Shown: in pieces, positions 1 through 6,244 of the stretch
How positions within the stretch are numbered: the first letter of the stretch is position 1
How the letters are laid out: each line of letters begins with the position of its first letter
Assembly: GCA_027011025.1 (NCBI GenBank)
Contig: JALVAU010000360.1
Span: 1-6,678, forward strand
Origin: Campylobacteraceae bacterium
Lineage (GTDB): Bacteria > Campylobacterota > Campylobacteria > Campylobacterales > Sulfurospirillaceae
Reading direction: 5' to 3'
Length of the DNA: 6,678 bases
Program-made: the position numbers and the translations under genes
Notes under the pieces: generated by a model
Databases searched by the model: none
What the model was told of the DNA's origin: nothing
Seen by the model: the letters and a program-made list of their open reading frames with translations, nothing else

Positions 1-787
1 ATATAGAAGTATCTACCGCTTCAAGGGTTGATGTATTTAGCATATTTAAGTTTTCTGTTTGTGAAATAACAAAATAACCACCAGTATGAAGATTTTTAAG
101 TACATTATCTACGACCATCTGTTTCGTATCATCATCAAAATATATCAAAACATTTCTTAAAAAAATAACATCAAACTTACCAACTTCCAAATTATGCTTC
201 ATAAGATTTCCGATTCTAAAATCCATATTTTCTACTAGTGTTCTATCTATCAAAAACTGCCCCTCATGTCTTCCCCGACCTCTTAGGCAGTATGCTTTTT
301 TTAGCTCAACTGGTATCTTATCTGCCCATTTTTCAGGGTATAGCCCTATGCGAGCTTTTCTGATAACCTCTGTATTTATATCAGTTCCGACAACTTCCCA
401 ATCACCCTTTGCCATCGTCTTATCAAACAACATAGCAGCACTATATGCTTCTGCACCAACAGAGGATGCTGCACTCCAAAAGCGAAATTTTTTCTTAAAT
501 GGATGATTTGGTATAACTTTTTTTTGAAGAAATTCAAAATGACTTATCTCTCTAAAAAAGTATGTTTCATTTGTAGTTATGAGGTTTATCATCTCTATTC
601 GTTCAGTTGAGTTGATTTGCACCAAACGAATATAGTCCAAATACGAATCAAGCTTATAAAAGAGCAATCTTTTTAAAAGCCTACTTTGAACAAGCAGTTT
701 TTTTGATGGTTGCAAATCTATGCCAACTTCTCTAAATATGAGTTTTTGAACAGTTGTGAACTCGTGGTCTCCTAGTGTTATAGCCAT
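1..787 (-). CDS. cheR: Chemotaxis receptor methyltransferase CheR (3' end beyond window)
   Basis: CheR transfers methyl groups from S-adenosylmethionine to receptor glutamates for adaptation. The frame is open for 262 codons from the ATG at 787-785 to the window edge. The family is about 270-290 aa and the last residues match the end of the fold (LEAVDTSI), so only a short tail is missing. The N-terminal helical domain is at 1-70, followed by TTNETYFFRE (71-80), the SAM motif FWSAASSVGAEAYS (103-116), GTDIN (134-138, acidic D136), a beta-subdomain loop RGRGRHEG (169-176) close to that of E. coli CheR, and FLRNVLIYFDD (209-219, N212). The SAM motif differs from the textbook GEEPYS, and the usual GHSE near the end reads SQTE (242-245). 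A weak ribosome site (TAGAG) covers the cheV stop. CheB and CheD often follow such a gene, but that is outside the window. Confidence 0.93.
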   Translation of the reverse strand, partial: MAITLGDHEFTTVQKLIFREVGIDLQPSKKLLVQSRLLKRLLFYKLDSYLDYIRLVQINSTERIEMINLITTNETYFFREISHFEFLQKKVIPNHPFKKKFRFWSAASSVGAEAYSAAMLFDKTMAKGDWEVVGTDINTEVIRKARIGLYPEKWADKIPVELKKAYCLRGRGRHEGQFLIDRTLVENMDFRIGNLMKHNLEVGKFDVIFLRNVLIYFDDDTKQMVVDNVLKNLHTGGYFVISQTENLNMLNTSTLEAVDTSI

Positions 788-794
788 CTAAACT

Positions 795-1736
795 CTATAC
801 TATCAGTTTTTTTATTGCTTCGCTAAGAGCTAGCATATTTACTTTTCCTATAATCTCTTGCGCACCTGCATCTATTAGAGAATCTTGCATATTGTCATTT
901 GACATATTTGTGTGAACAATGATATTTATATTTTCATATTTTTTGCCTGAGCGAAGAGTATCTATAACCTCTCTTCCTCCAAGAACAGGCATCTCTAAAT
1001 CAGTGATAAAGAGTGCAATTTCATCAGGTGATATATATTTTAAATCTTCAAGAAGAAGTTGTCCGTTTTCGTACATCCTGTGCCTTAGTCCCATCTTCGC
1101 AAATAGTGACTCTGCCATCTTTCTTATAAATCTACTGTCATCTGCAAACAGGACTAATTTATCTGTATTGACTTTTTCTAACTTTTTAGTATCCTCCATA
1201 GCCTTTGTATCAATAGTATCAAAGACATCCAAGAGCATTTTATCACTGTCAAATATAAGACACATCTCACTTTTTCTACCTATGTTCACTTTTGTAATAA
1301 AAGATACTTTTTCATCATTGTTAGAGTTATCCGTCATGGTTTCAGGTGGAATATTTACTATATACTCTACTCTTTTTACAACAATACCTAGTCTATGACC
1401 ACCATAATGCGCAATAATAACCAACTCATACTCATCTTCACTTAAAACTTTGTTGCCAAACCACTTATCAAAATTTACTATAGTTGTCATATTGCCACGA
1501 ATATCCGCAGTTCCTAAGATAAGACCATCTGAGTTTGTTTTAGCTATATCTATATCTTTATATACTAGTAACTCTTCTATTTTTGATATATTTTTAGCAT
1601 AAAACTGCCCATCGCTTCCCTCAAATATCAGATACTGGCTTGTATCATTTGCGTTGGCACTTACAAGAGCAACAAGGTCTAGCTCATCATCGTCATCTTC
1701 TATAATATTTTCTATATTTTCTTCGTATTCTTCCAT
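795..1736 (-). CDS. cheV: CheV: CheW-like adaptor fused to a receiver domain
   Basis: CheV joins receptor and CheA like CheW, and its receiver can be phosphorylated by CheA, which is thought to aid adaptation or act as a phosphate sink. From the chosen start it is 313 aa, usual for CheV. A very acidic tail (residues 1-20, about two thirds Asp/Glu) precedes a CheW domain at about 21-170 with the conserved core ADIRGNMTTIVNF (77-89, R80). A linker leads to a REC domain at about 193-313, with D199/D200, phospho-acceptor D246 in ITDLEMP, T276, and K298. The active lysine is followed by Val rather than the Pro of CheY, a loose end seen in some CheV proteins. A longer form starting at 1778 would overlap cheW by 29 bp but lacks a ribosome site. 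cheR starts 7 nt after the stop. Confidence 0.94.
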   Translation of the reverse strand: MEEYEENIENIIEDDDDELDLVALVSANANDTSQYLIFEGSDGQFYAKNISKIEELLVYKDIDIAKTNSDGLILGTADIRGNMTTIVNFDKWFGNKVLSEDEYELVIIAHYGGHRLGIVVKRVEYIVNIPPETMTDNSNNDEKVSFITKVNIGRKSEMCLIFDSDKMLLDVFDTIDTKAMEDTKKLEKVNTDKLVLFADDSRFIRKMAESLFAKMGLRHRMYENGQLLLEDLKYISPDEIALFITDLEMPVLGGREVIDTLRSGKKYENINIIVHTNMSNDNMQDSLIDAGAQEIIGKVNMLALSEAIKKLIV

Positions 1737-1742
1737 TTTTAT

Positions 1743-1747
1743 CTCTT
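1743..1747 (-). promoter_or_regulatory. Ribosome site AAGAG deciding the cheV start
   Basis: Just after the cheW TAA the coding strand reads AAAAGAGATAAAAATG. AAGAG sits 6 nt before the ATG at 1736-1734. In-frame TTG and ATG codons upstream (1778 and 1775), inside cheW, have only AT-rich cheW coding sequence before them and no ribosome site. Confidence 0.65.
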
Positions 1748-1749
1748 TT

Positions 1750-2247
1750 TTAGACAAACAATTTTGACAGTTCATCAATATTTAAAATAGCATCTGTATT
1801 TAGGATAGCTATATATTTATTGTTATATTTCCCCATGTTCAAGATATATCTTGCTTCTATTTTTGAACCAAATTCTGGTGATTTTTTTAGATTTGATTGA
1901 GGAATTTTATCTACGGCATAAACCTCATCTATCATCATACCTATCTCCATTTTTTGATCATTCTTTTCATAGTTTATCACCACTATAGATGTTTTATCAC
2001 CTATTTGTGTCTCTCCTAAACCAAATCTATTTATCAAATCAACTACGGGAACAATATTTCCGCGAATATTTGTAACCCCCTTGACATAAGGGTGCATCAT
2101 GGGAACCTTTGTAACACTACTGTACTCTACTATCTCTTGAGCTTTTAGAGCTTCGACGGCATACAGAACTCCACCGGCTAAAAAAAGTAGATACTGATCT
2201 TGTGCCTCCGATGTTTCGCCATTTAGTCTATTTTCACCCTTGTTCAT
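1750..2247 (-). CDS. cheW: Chemotaxis coupling protein CheW
   Basis: This 165-aa adaptor links the receptor to CheA. It consists of a single CheW (SH3-like) domain after a polar N-terminal extension of about 16 residues. The fold begins at QYLLFLAGGVLYAV (18-31). The conserved core is VTNIRGNIVPVVDL (58-71), with R62 in the position of the conserved NLRG arginine used for receptor and CheA contact. The second half, GMMIDEV followed by ILNTDAIL, matches the usual CheW ending. The length is usual for the family. The ATG is supported by AGGA at 2255-2258. cheV follows after 13 nt, so the operon encodes two adaptors. No feature suggests loss of function. Confidence 0.96.
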   Translation of the reverse strand: MNKGENRLNGETSEAQDQYLLFLAGGVLYAVEALKAQEIVEYSSVTKVPMMHPYVKGVTNIRGNIVPVVDLINRFGLGETQIGDKTSIVVINYEKNDQKMEIGMMIDEVYAVDKIPQSNLKKSPEFGSKIEARYILNMGKYNNKYIAILNTDAILNIDELSKLFV

Positions 2248-2254
2248 ATTCTTA

Positions 2255-2258
2255 TCCT
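2255..2258 (-). promoter_or_regulatory. Shine-Dalgarno of cheW overlapping the receptor stop codon
   Basis: The coding strand reads TAGGATAAGAATATG: the TAG stop of the receptor gene shares its AG with the AGGA ribosome site of cheW, 7 nt before the ATG. This supports the chosen cheW start and suggests coupled translation of receptor and adaptor. Confidence 0.7.
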
Positions 2259-3858
2259 AGTATCTATCAAAATCACGAAGATCAAAACCTTCACTACTTG
2301 AAGATTGAGTCTGTTTTACTACTCTTGCCGGAGCAGATGCAGGAGCAGGAGCCGAGAACATATCTGCGGGAGCAACTTTAAAGAAGCTCATCATTTGACT
2401 AAGTGAAGAGGCTTGTTCATTTAACTCCTCACTTGCACTTGCCATCTCTTGAGAGGAGGCAGCATTTGTTTGTGTTACTTGGTCTAGTTGAGTCATGGCC
2501 GTATTTATTTGACCTAGTCCTATATCTTGCTCTTTTGCAGCATTTGCTATATCTTTTATCAATTCTGCTGTCTCTTGAATCTTTGGAACAACATTTCCTA
2601 TAAGTTCACCCGCCTTTTCACTTACCTTAACACTATCGGTCGTGATAGTGCTTATCTCAAGTGCAGAGGTTTGAGATCTTTTTGCTAGTTTTCTAACTTC
2701 AGCAGCAACAACAGCAAACCCCTTACCATGCTCACCAGCTCTTGCTGCTTCTATAGCGGCATTTAGGGCCAAGAGATTTGTTTGATATGCTATATCTTCT
2801 ATAATGCTTATCTTCTCAGCAATTGTTCGCATAGCTTCAACAGTTTTTGTAACTGCCTCCCCACCATCTATCGCCATTGATGCTGATTCATTTGCCAAAT
2901 CATTTGTTTTTTGAGCATTTTTTGCACTCTCTGCTACGCTACCGCTCATCTCCTCTAGCGCTGCACTTGTCTCCTCTAGTGAGCTTGCCTGTTCCGTTGC
3001 TCCTTGAGAAAGAGATTGTGAAGAGGCATTTACTTGGGTAGAAGCTGAACTTATCTCTACCACACCACTATTGACTCGACTTACGATTTGTTGTAGTTTA
3101 TCCGCAACAGAATTTGTAGCAGTTTTAATTGCTGCAAAATCTCCGACAAAATCTTTTTTGATCCTTTGCATCATATCACCATTTGACATAGCTTCCAAAA
3201 CATCACCGGCTTCTTTAAACAGCTCTTGCAACACTATTGCTGTACTGTTTGCGGCCTGCTTAACAGCATCAAAATCACCCTGATACTCTGTTGTTATTCT
3301 TTTAGACAGCTCACCATTTTGTAGTGCTTTTAGACCAAAGATGGTATCTGCAAAGGCTTTGTCAACTGTTTCTAAAGTGTCATTTACAACTGCTACTAGT
3401 TTTAGATAATCTCCCTCAAACCCTTCTGCATTTACTCTAGTTTTTACATTTCCTTTTTCTATCTGTGCATATCCTGCTTGATAATTTTTTAGAAGTTGTT
3501 CTAATTTTTCTGCTGTACTGTTTGCTGCTTGTTTGACTATATCAAAATCACCTCTGTACTCTGTTGTTATTCTAGCATGAAATTCACCATTTTGTAGTGC
3601 TTTTAGACCAAAGATGGTATCTGCAAAGGCTTTTTTGGTTGTTACTGAAAATCCATTTATATTGCGTATGATATCTAAAAACTCTGCGCTATATTTTTGA
3701 GTATCCAAAACAACATTTAAATTTCCATTGTTTATCTCGTCTCCTAGCTCTTTCGTCTCTTTTGTCAATAGCATCAACTGTTTTTTCAAGAGTTGATTCT
3801 CTTTTTTTAGCTTTTTATTATCTTTTTTTAGTTTGTTTACATCAAGTTCTTTTGCCAT
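2257..3858 (-). CDS. Soluble methyl-accepting chemotaxis protein: leucine zipper, poly-HAMP, short signalling hairpin
   Basis: This 533-aa receptor has no hydrophobic segment, so it should be cytoplasmic, and no PAS, GAF, Cache or globin domain is visible. Residues 7-38 form a Lys-rich leucine zipper (L10, L17, L24, L31, L38). About five HAMP-like units follow, at roughly 36-70, 77-123, 124-165, 167-213 and 214-259, most with a GDF or GDY motif. Units 77-124 and 168-215 are near copies. The MCP signalling domain spans about 265-493, with the conserved tip around E370 ([24 protein letters not shown] region, 366-389). Likely methylation pairs are E295/E296, E302/E303 and Q470/E471. A linker rich in Ala, Pro and Ser (496-522) leads to C-terminal D529-F-D-R-Y533, which fits the CheR tether pattern x-aromatic-x-x-aromatic. 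It lies between cheA and cheW, so it is probably the dedicated receptor of this system. Its stimulus cannot be told from the sequence. Confidence 0.95.
   Translation of the reverse strand: MAKELDVNKLKKDNKKLKKENQLLKKQLMLLTKETKELGDEINNGNLNVVLDTQKYSAEFLDIIRNINGFSVTTKKAFADTIFGLKALQNGEFHARITTEYRGDFDIVKQAANSTAEKLEQLLKNYQAGYAQIEKGNVKTRVNAEGFEGDYLKLVAVVNDTLETVDKAFADTIFGLKALQNGELSKRITTEYQGDFDAVKQAANSTAIVLQELFKEAGDVLEAMSNGDMMQRIKKDFVGDFAAIKTATNSVADKLQQIVSRVNSGVVEISSASTQVNASSQSLSQGATEQASSLEETSAALEEMSGSVAESAKNAQKTNDLANESASMAIDGGEAVTKTVEAMRTIAEKISIIEDIAYQTNLLALNAAIEAARAGEHGKGFAVVAAEVRKLAKRSQTSALEISTITTDSVKVSEKAGELIGNVVPKIQETAELIKDIANAAKEQDIGLGQINTAMTQLDQVTQTNAASSQEMASASEELNEQASSLSQMMSFFKVAPADMFSAPAPASAPARVVKQTQSSSSEGFDLRDFDRY
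3311..3360. repeat. Perfect 50-bp direct repeat, copy 2 (HAMP array)
   Basis: This is the second copy of the repeat at 3584-3633 and encodes the start of the fourth HAMP-like unit (about residues 167-183). It ends at a G/T difference at 3361 versus 3634, and begins after a C/T difference at 3310 versus 3583. A 17-nt block at 3284-3300 also matches copy 1 exactly. The 273-bp period equals 91 codons, so recombination between copies would keep the reading frame. Confidence 0.95.
3584..3633. repeat. Perfect 50-bp direct repeat, copy 1 (HAMP array)
   Basis: This stretch is identical base for base to 3311-3360, with copy starts 273 bp apart. It lies in the receptor gene and encodes the start of the second HAMP-like unit (about residues 76-92, [17 protein letters not shown]). 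A 17-nt identical block at 3557-3573, in the same register, extends the similarity with mismatches between. Together the copies cover two 48-residue protein repeats (77-124 and 168-215). Confidence 0.95.
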
Positions 3859-3864
3859 TTTTTT

Positions 3865-3869
3865 TCCTT
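3865..3869 (-). promoter_or_regulatory. Shine-Dalgarno of the receptor gene
   Basis: The 15-nt gap between cheA and the receptor gene is all A on the coding strand except for one GG, giving AAGGA 6 nt before the ATG (3858-3856). No hairpin or terminator fits in the gap, so the two genes are almost certainly cotranscribed. Confidence 0.75.
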
Positions 3870-3873
3870 TTTT

Positions 3874-5976
3874 TTAGTTTATTTCTCTAATTTTATGCTC
3901 CATAAGCTTAGGTATATCAAATATAAGAGCTATCTCTCCACTACCCAATATAGTTCCCCCACTTATACCCGGTACATTTCTGAAAACTTCGCCCAAAGGC
4001 TTAATCACCGTTTGAAACTCTCCAAAGAGTTCATCCACCATCATTCCTATTTTATAATCACCATATCGCACAACAACAACATTTTCTCTCTTGCTTTGTG
4101 TTTTTTCTTCTTTAAAGTAAGTTCTAACATCCAAAAGAGGGAGCATAGAATCTCGAAGATTTATAAACTCATTGCCATCCATCTCTTTCCTATAGTGGTC
4201 ATCTAGCTCTATACACTCTTGAATCATCTCTAGTGGAATTATGTATTTTGTATCTCCACTTTGTGTTAAGAAGCCATCTATTATAGCTAAAGTAAGCGGA
4301 AGTCTAATCGTAAACAAGCTTCCCTCGCCAGGCTTTGAATCTATCTCGACTGTTCCTCTGAGGGATTCGATATTTCTCTTTACAACATCCATGCCGACCC
4401 CTCGACCAGAGATATCAGAGACACTTTCCGCTGTTGATAAACCTGCTGCAAAGATTAGATTATATATATCTTTGTCACTTAAGTTGTTATTTTCATTGAT
4501 TAGCCCATTTGCTATCGCTTTTTCTAAAATTTTTTCTTTTGGCAAACCCTTACCATCATCACTTATCTCTATGACGATAGTTCCTGCATCAGGATAGGTC
4601 TTCAGTGAGACATGTCCTTTTGGACTCTTGCCTAAAGCTTCTCTTTCACTTGGCATCTCTATGCCATGGTCTATGGAGTTTCTAAGCATATGCATGAGAG
4701 GATCGGAAATCTTTTCCACAACCATCTTGTCAAGCTCAGTCTCTCCACCTATTATCTCAAAATCTATCTCTTTATCTACTTTTTTGGCTACATCGTGAAC
4801 AATTCTCTTAAATTTATTGAAACTGTCTCCGACTTGAACCATTCTTATGTTCATAACACCCGTTCGTATCTCTTCTAACATATCGCTTAGGATTGTGGCA
4901 GACTCGTCAAGTTCATTATCATCCAAAACATCCGCTCTTCTTGTGACTTTTGCATTTGCTATGACCATCTCGGAGATTTGATTTATGAGTTGATCTATCT
5001 TACTTGAATCCACTCTAAGGGAGAAGCTTTTGGGAGAAGCTTTCTTTTTTACGCTTACTGTTTTTTCTGTTTTCTGACTCTCTATTTTTTGACTCTCTTC
5101 TTGCTTTTCATCAGTTTTTTCTATTTTATCTTCTAGCTTCAGAGGCTCTTTCTGCAATGCTATAACATTTTCAAAACCACTTGAGACCAATCTATCTCTA
5201 AAGCCATCTTTATCATCACAAGACTCTATAAGCGCCTCTAGCATATCCTCGTCATCTGCTTTAAATATATGTAACTCTATATCATCAATCACAAATTCGA
5301 AAATCTCTTCTATCTCAGCATATGGTGCATCAGTTGAAAAAAGCACTTCATAGCCGATGTAAGCTTCGGTCGGGTTTATACTATTTATATCAGGAATATC
5401 TGAATCAACAAAAAGGAGATGCTTAACCTCACCCAAAATTGAGAAAAAGCTGATGATACTTAGGATATCCATACCGCTTGAAAAAAAGTGAGGTTTTAGT
5501 CTAAAAGATATATGCCATAACTCTTCTTCTCCACCTTCGTCACCACTCTCTTCGTCTTGGATAATTACTTCACTTGGCTCTGTTGGTTTGGCATCTGGCA
5601 TCATGGATTTTAAGATTTTTTGTAATTCATCATCTGTTTTCTTGGTGTCTTCATCTAACTCTTTATCTTCAACAGCCAAATCGATCAATTTTTGGGCATG
5701 GTCTTTTGATTTGAAAAATAGATCAATCATCTCTTCTTTAAGTTTTATTTTGCCCTCTCTTACCTCGCTCAGTAAATTTTCAGCGATATGCGTAAATCCT
5801 ACAACGCTATCAAAACCAAACATTCCAGCTGTTCCTTTGATAGTGTGCATAGCCCTAAAAAGTGCCCCTATGCTCTCATCATCAACACCGTTTTCTTGCA
5901 TCTCTATAAGAGCATTTTCCATAAAAGAGAGTTGTTCGTCCGCATCTTCACAAAACAGTTTTAGCTCTTCACTCAT
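3874..5976 (-). CDS. cheA: Chemotaxis histidine kinase CheA without a fused receiver domain
   Basis: This 700-aa kinase takes signal from the receptor array and phosphorylates CheY and CheV. Domains in order: an Hpt (P1) at about 1-105 with phospho-acceptor H44 in AMHTIKGTAG; an acidic linker; a P2-like domain at about 150-245, starting at LWHISFRL; a Lys/Glu-rich linker at about 278-315; a P3 dimerisation helix pair at about 318-383; the ATPase (P4) at about 385-560, with N box HMLRNSIDHG (429-438, N433), G1 DDGKG (473-477), G2 GRGVGMD (524-530) and GEGS (550-553); and a CheW-like P5 domain at about 565-700. All residues expected for catalysis are present. The protein ends with P5, whereas Campylobacter and Helicobacter CheA carry a C-terminal REC. 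The start is fixed by AGGAGG and by an 8-bp overlap with the STAS gene. The receptor gene follows after 15 nt. Confidence 0.97.
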   Translation of the reverse strand: MSEELKLFCEDADEQLSFMENALIEMQENGVDDESIGALFRAMHTIKGTAGMFGFDSVVGFTHIAENLLSEVREGKIKLKEEMIDLFFKSKDHAQKLIDLAVEDKELDEDTKKTDDELQKILKSMMPDAKPTEPSEVIIQDEESGDEGGEEELWHISFRLKPHFFSSGMDILSIISFFSILGEVKHLLFVDSDIPDINSINPTEAYIGYEVLFSTDAPYAEIEEIFEFVIDDIELHIFKADDEDMLEALIESCDDKDGFRDRLVSSGFENVIALQKEPLKLEDKIEKTDEKQEESQKIESQKTEKTVSVKKKASPKSFSLRVDSSKIDQLINQISEMVIANAKVTRRADVLDDNELDESATILSDMLEEIRTGVMNIRMVQVGDSFNKFKRIVHDVAKKVDKEIDFEIIGGETELDKMVVEKISDPLMHMLRNSIDHGIEMPSEREALGKSPKGHVSLKTYPDAGTIVIEISDDGKGLPKEKILEKAIANGLINENNNLSDKDIYNLIFAAGLSTAESVSDISGRGVGMDVVKRNIESLRGTVEIDSKPGEGSLFTIRLPLTLAIIDGFLTQSGDTKYIIPLEMIQECIELDDHYRKEMDGNEFINLRDSMLPLLDVRTYFKEEKTQSKRENVVVVRYGDYKIGMMVDELFGEFQTVIKPLGEVFRNVPGISGGTILGSGEIALIFDIPKLMEHKIREIN

Positions 5977-6235
5977 GGTCGCCTCCTGTTAAAAATTCAC
6001 AAGCAGACTTTTTTAGGATATCTAACACTTCTTGGTTTAGATTTTTTAATTCAAATTTTTTTGAAGACTCTTTACAACTTTTTTGAAGCGATACAAACAG
6101 CTGGATGATACTCATGTCTATTTTATTTACATTTTTCATATCTATTGAAACCAAATCACTCTCAAACTCTCCAAGCAGCTCTTGGTAGAGTGACTCTACC
6201 TCGTATATGGTTAATTCATCTTTTTCAATAATCAT
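5969..6235 (-). CDS. Small STAS-domain protein (anti-sigma-factor-antagonist-like)
   Basis: This 88-aa protein has the size and pattern of a single STAS domain: an N-terminal strand (MIIEKDELTIYEV), a helix, the core strand LVSIDMKNVNKID, a helix starting at the conserved loop (Q45-LFVSLQ), and a last strand and helix. In SpoIIAA-type proteins the loop reads D-S-S-G and the first Ser is phosphorylated. Here it reads D40-M41-S42-I43, so Met replaces that Ser and the Gly is lost; S42 is the only hydroxyl residue in the loop. Small STAS genes are known between cheY and cheA in some non-enteric chemosensory clusters, where their role is poorly defined. Its stop overlaps the cheA start by 8 bp, so the two are probably translationally coupled. 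Its own ribosome site is weak (TTAGAG just before the ATG). It has no membrane segment. Confidence 0.8.
   Translation of the reverse strand: MIIEKDELTIYEVESLYQELLGEFESDLVSIDMKNVNKIDMSIIQLFVSLQKSCKESSKKFELKNLNQEVLDILKKSACEFLTGGDHE
5982..5987 (-). promoter_or_regulatory. Consensus Shine-Dalgarno of cheA inside the STAS gene
   Basis: The minus strand reads AGGAGG, a full consensus ribosome site, 5 nt before the cheA ATG (5976-5974). It lies wholly within the last codons of the STAS gene, where it encodes the Gly-Gly of the C-terminal GGDHE. It is the strongest Shine-Dalgarno in the window and fixes the cheA start. Confidence 0.85.
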
Positions 6236-6244
6236 CTCTAACTT

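Noticed and set aside
524..531. Run of eight A on the coding strand in cheR as a frameshift site
   Set aside because: The CheR frame continues with correct motifs on both sides and the alternative frames show no family-like protein. Such runs are common in AT-rich Lys codons.
919..1398. Plus-strand ORF of 159 aa opposite cheV
   Set aside because: It lies wholly opposite the REC and linker part of cheV, has low-complexity Ser/Ile-rich composition typical of an antisense frame, and has no ribosome site or family resemblance.
795..1778. Longer cheV from a TTG/ATG inside cheW
   Set aside because: The extra 14 residues overlap cheW, do not look like CheV, and lack a ribosome site, whereas the ATG at 1736 has AAGAG 6 nt upstream.
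3214..3633. Repeats as a CRISPR array or mobile-element ends
   Set aside because: There are only two copies, they are in frame within an MCP gene, and both encode the same HAMP segment. Internal gene duplication explains them.
3859..3873. A-rich gap between cheA and the receptor gene as a terminator
   Set aside because: There is no GC-rich hairpin, and the coding-strand run is A, not T. It holds only a ribosome site.
5588..5992. Plus-strand ORF of 134 aa opposite the start of cheA
   Set aside because: It is a Ser-rich mirror of the Hpt-coding region, where cheA is clearly real. The same holds for the shorter plus-strand ORFs at 2403, 3071, 3895, 4241 and 4666.
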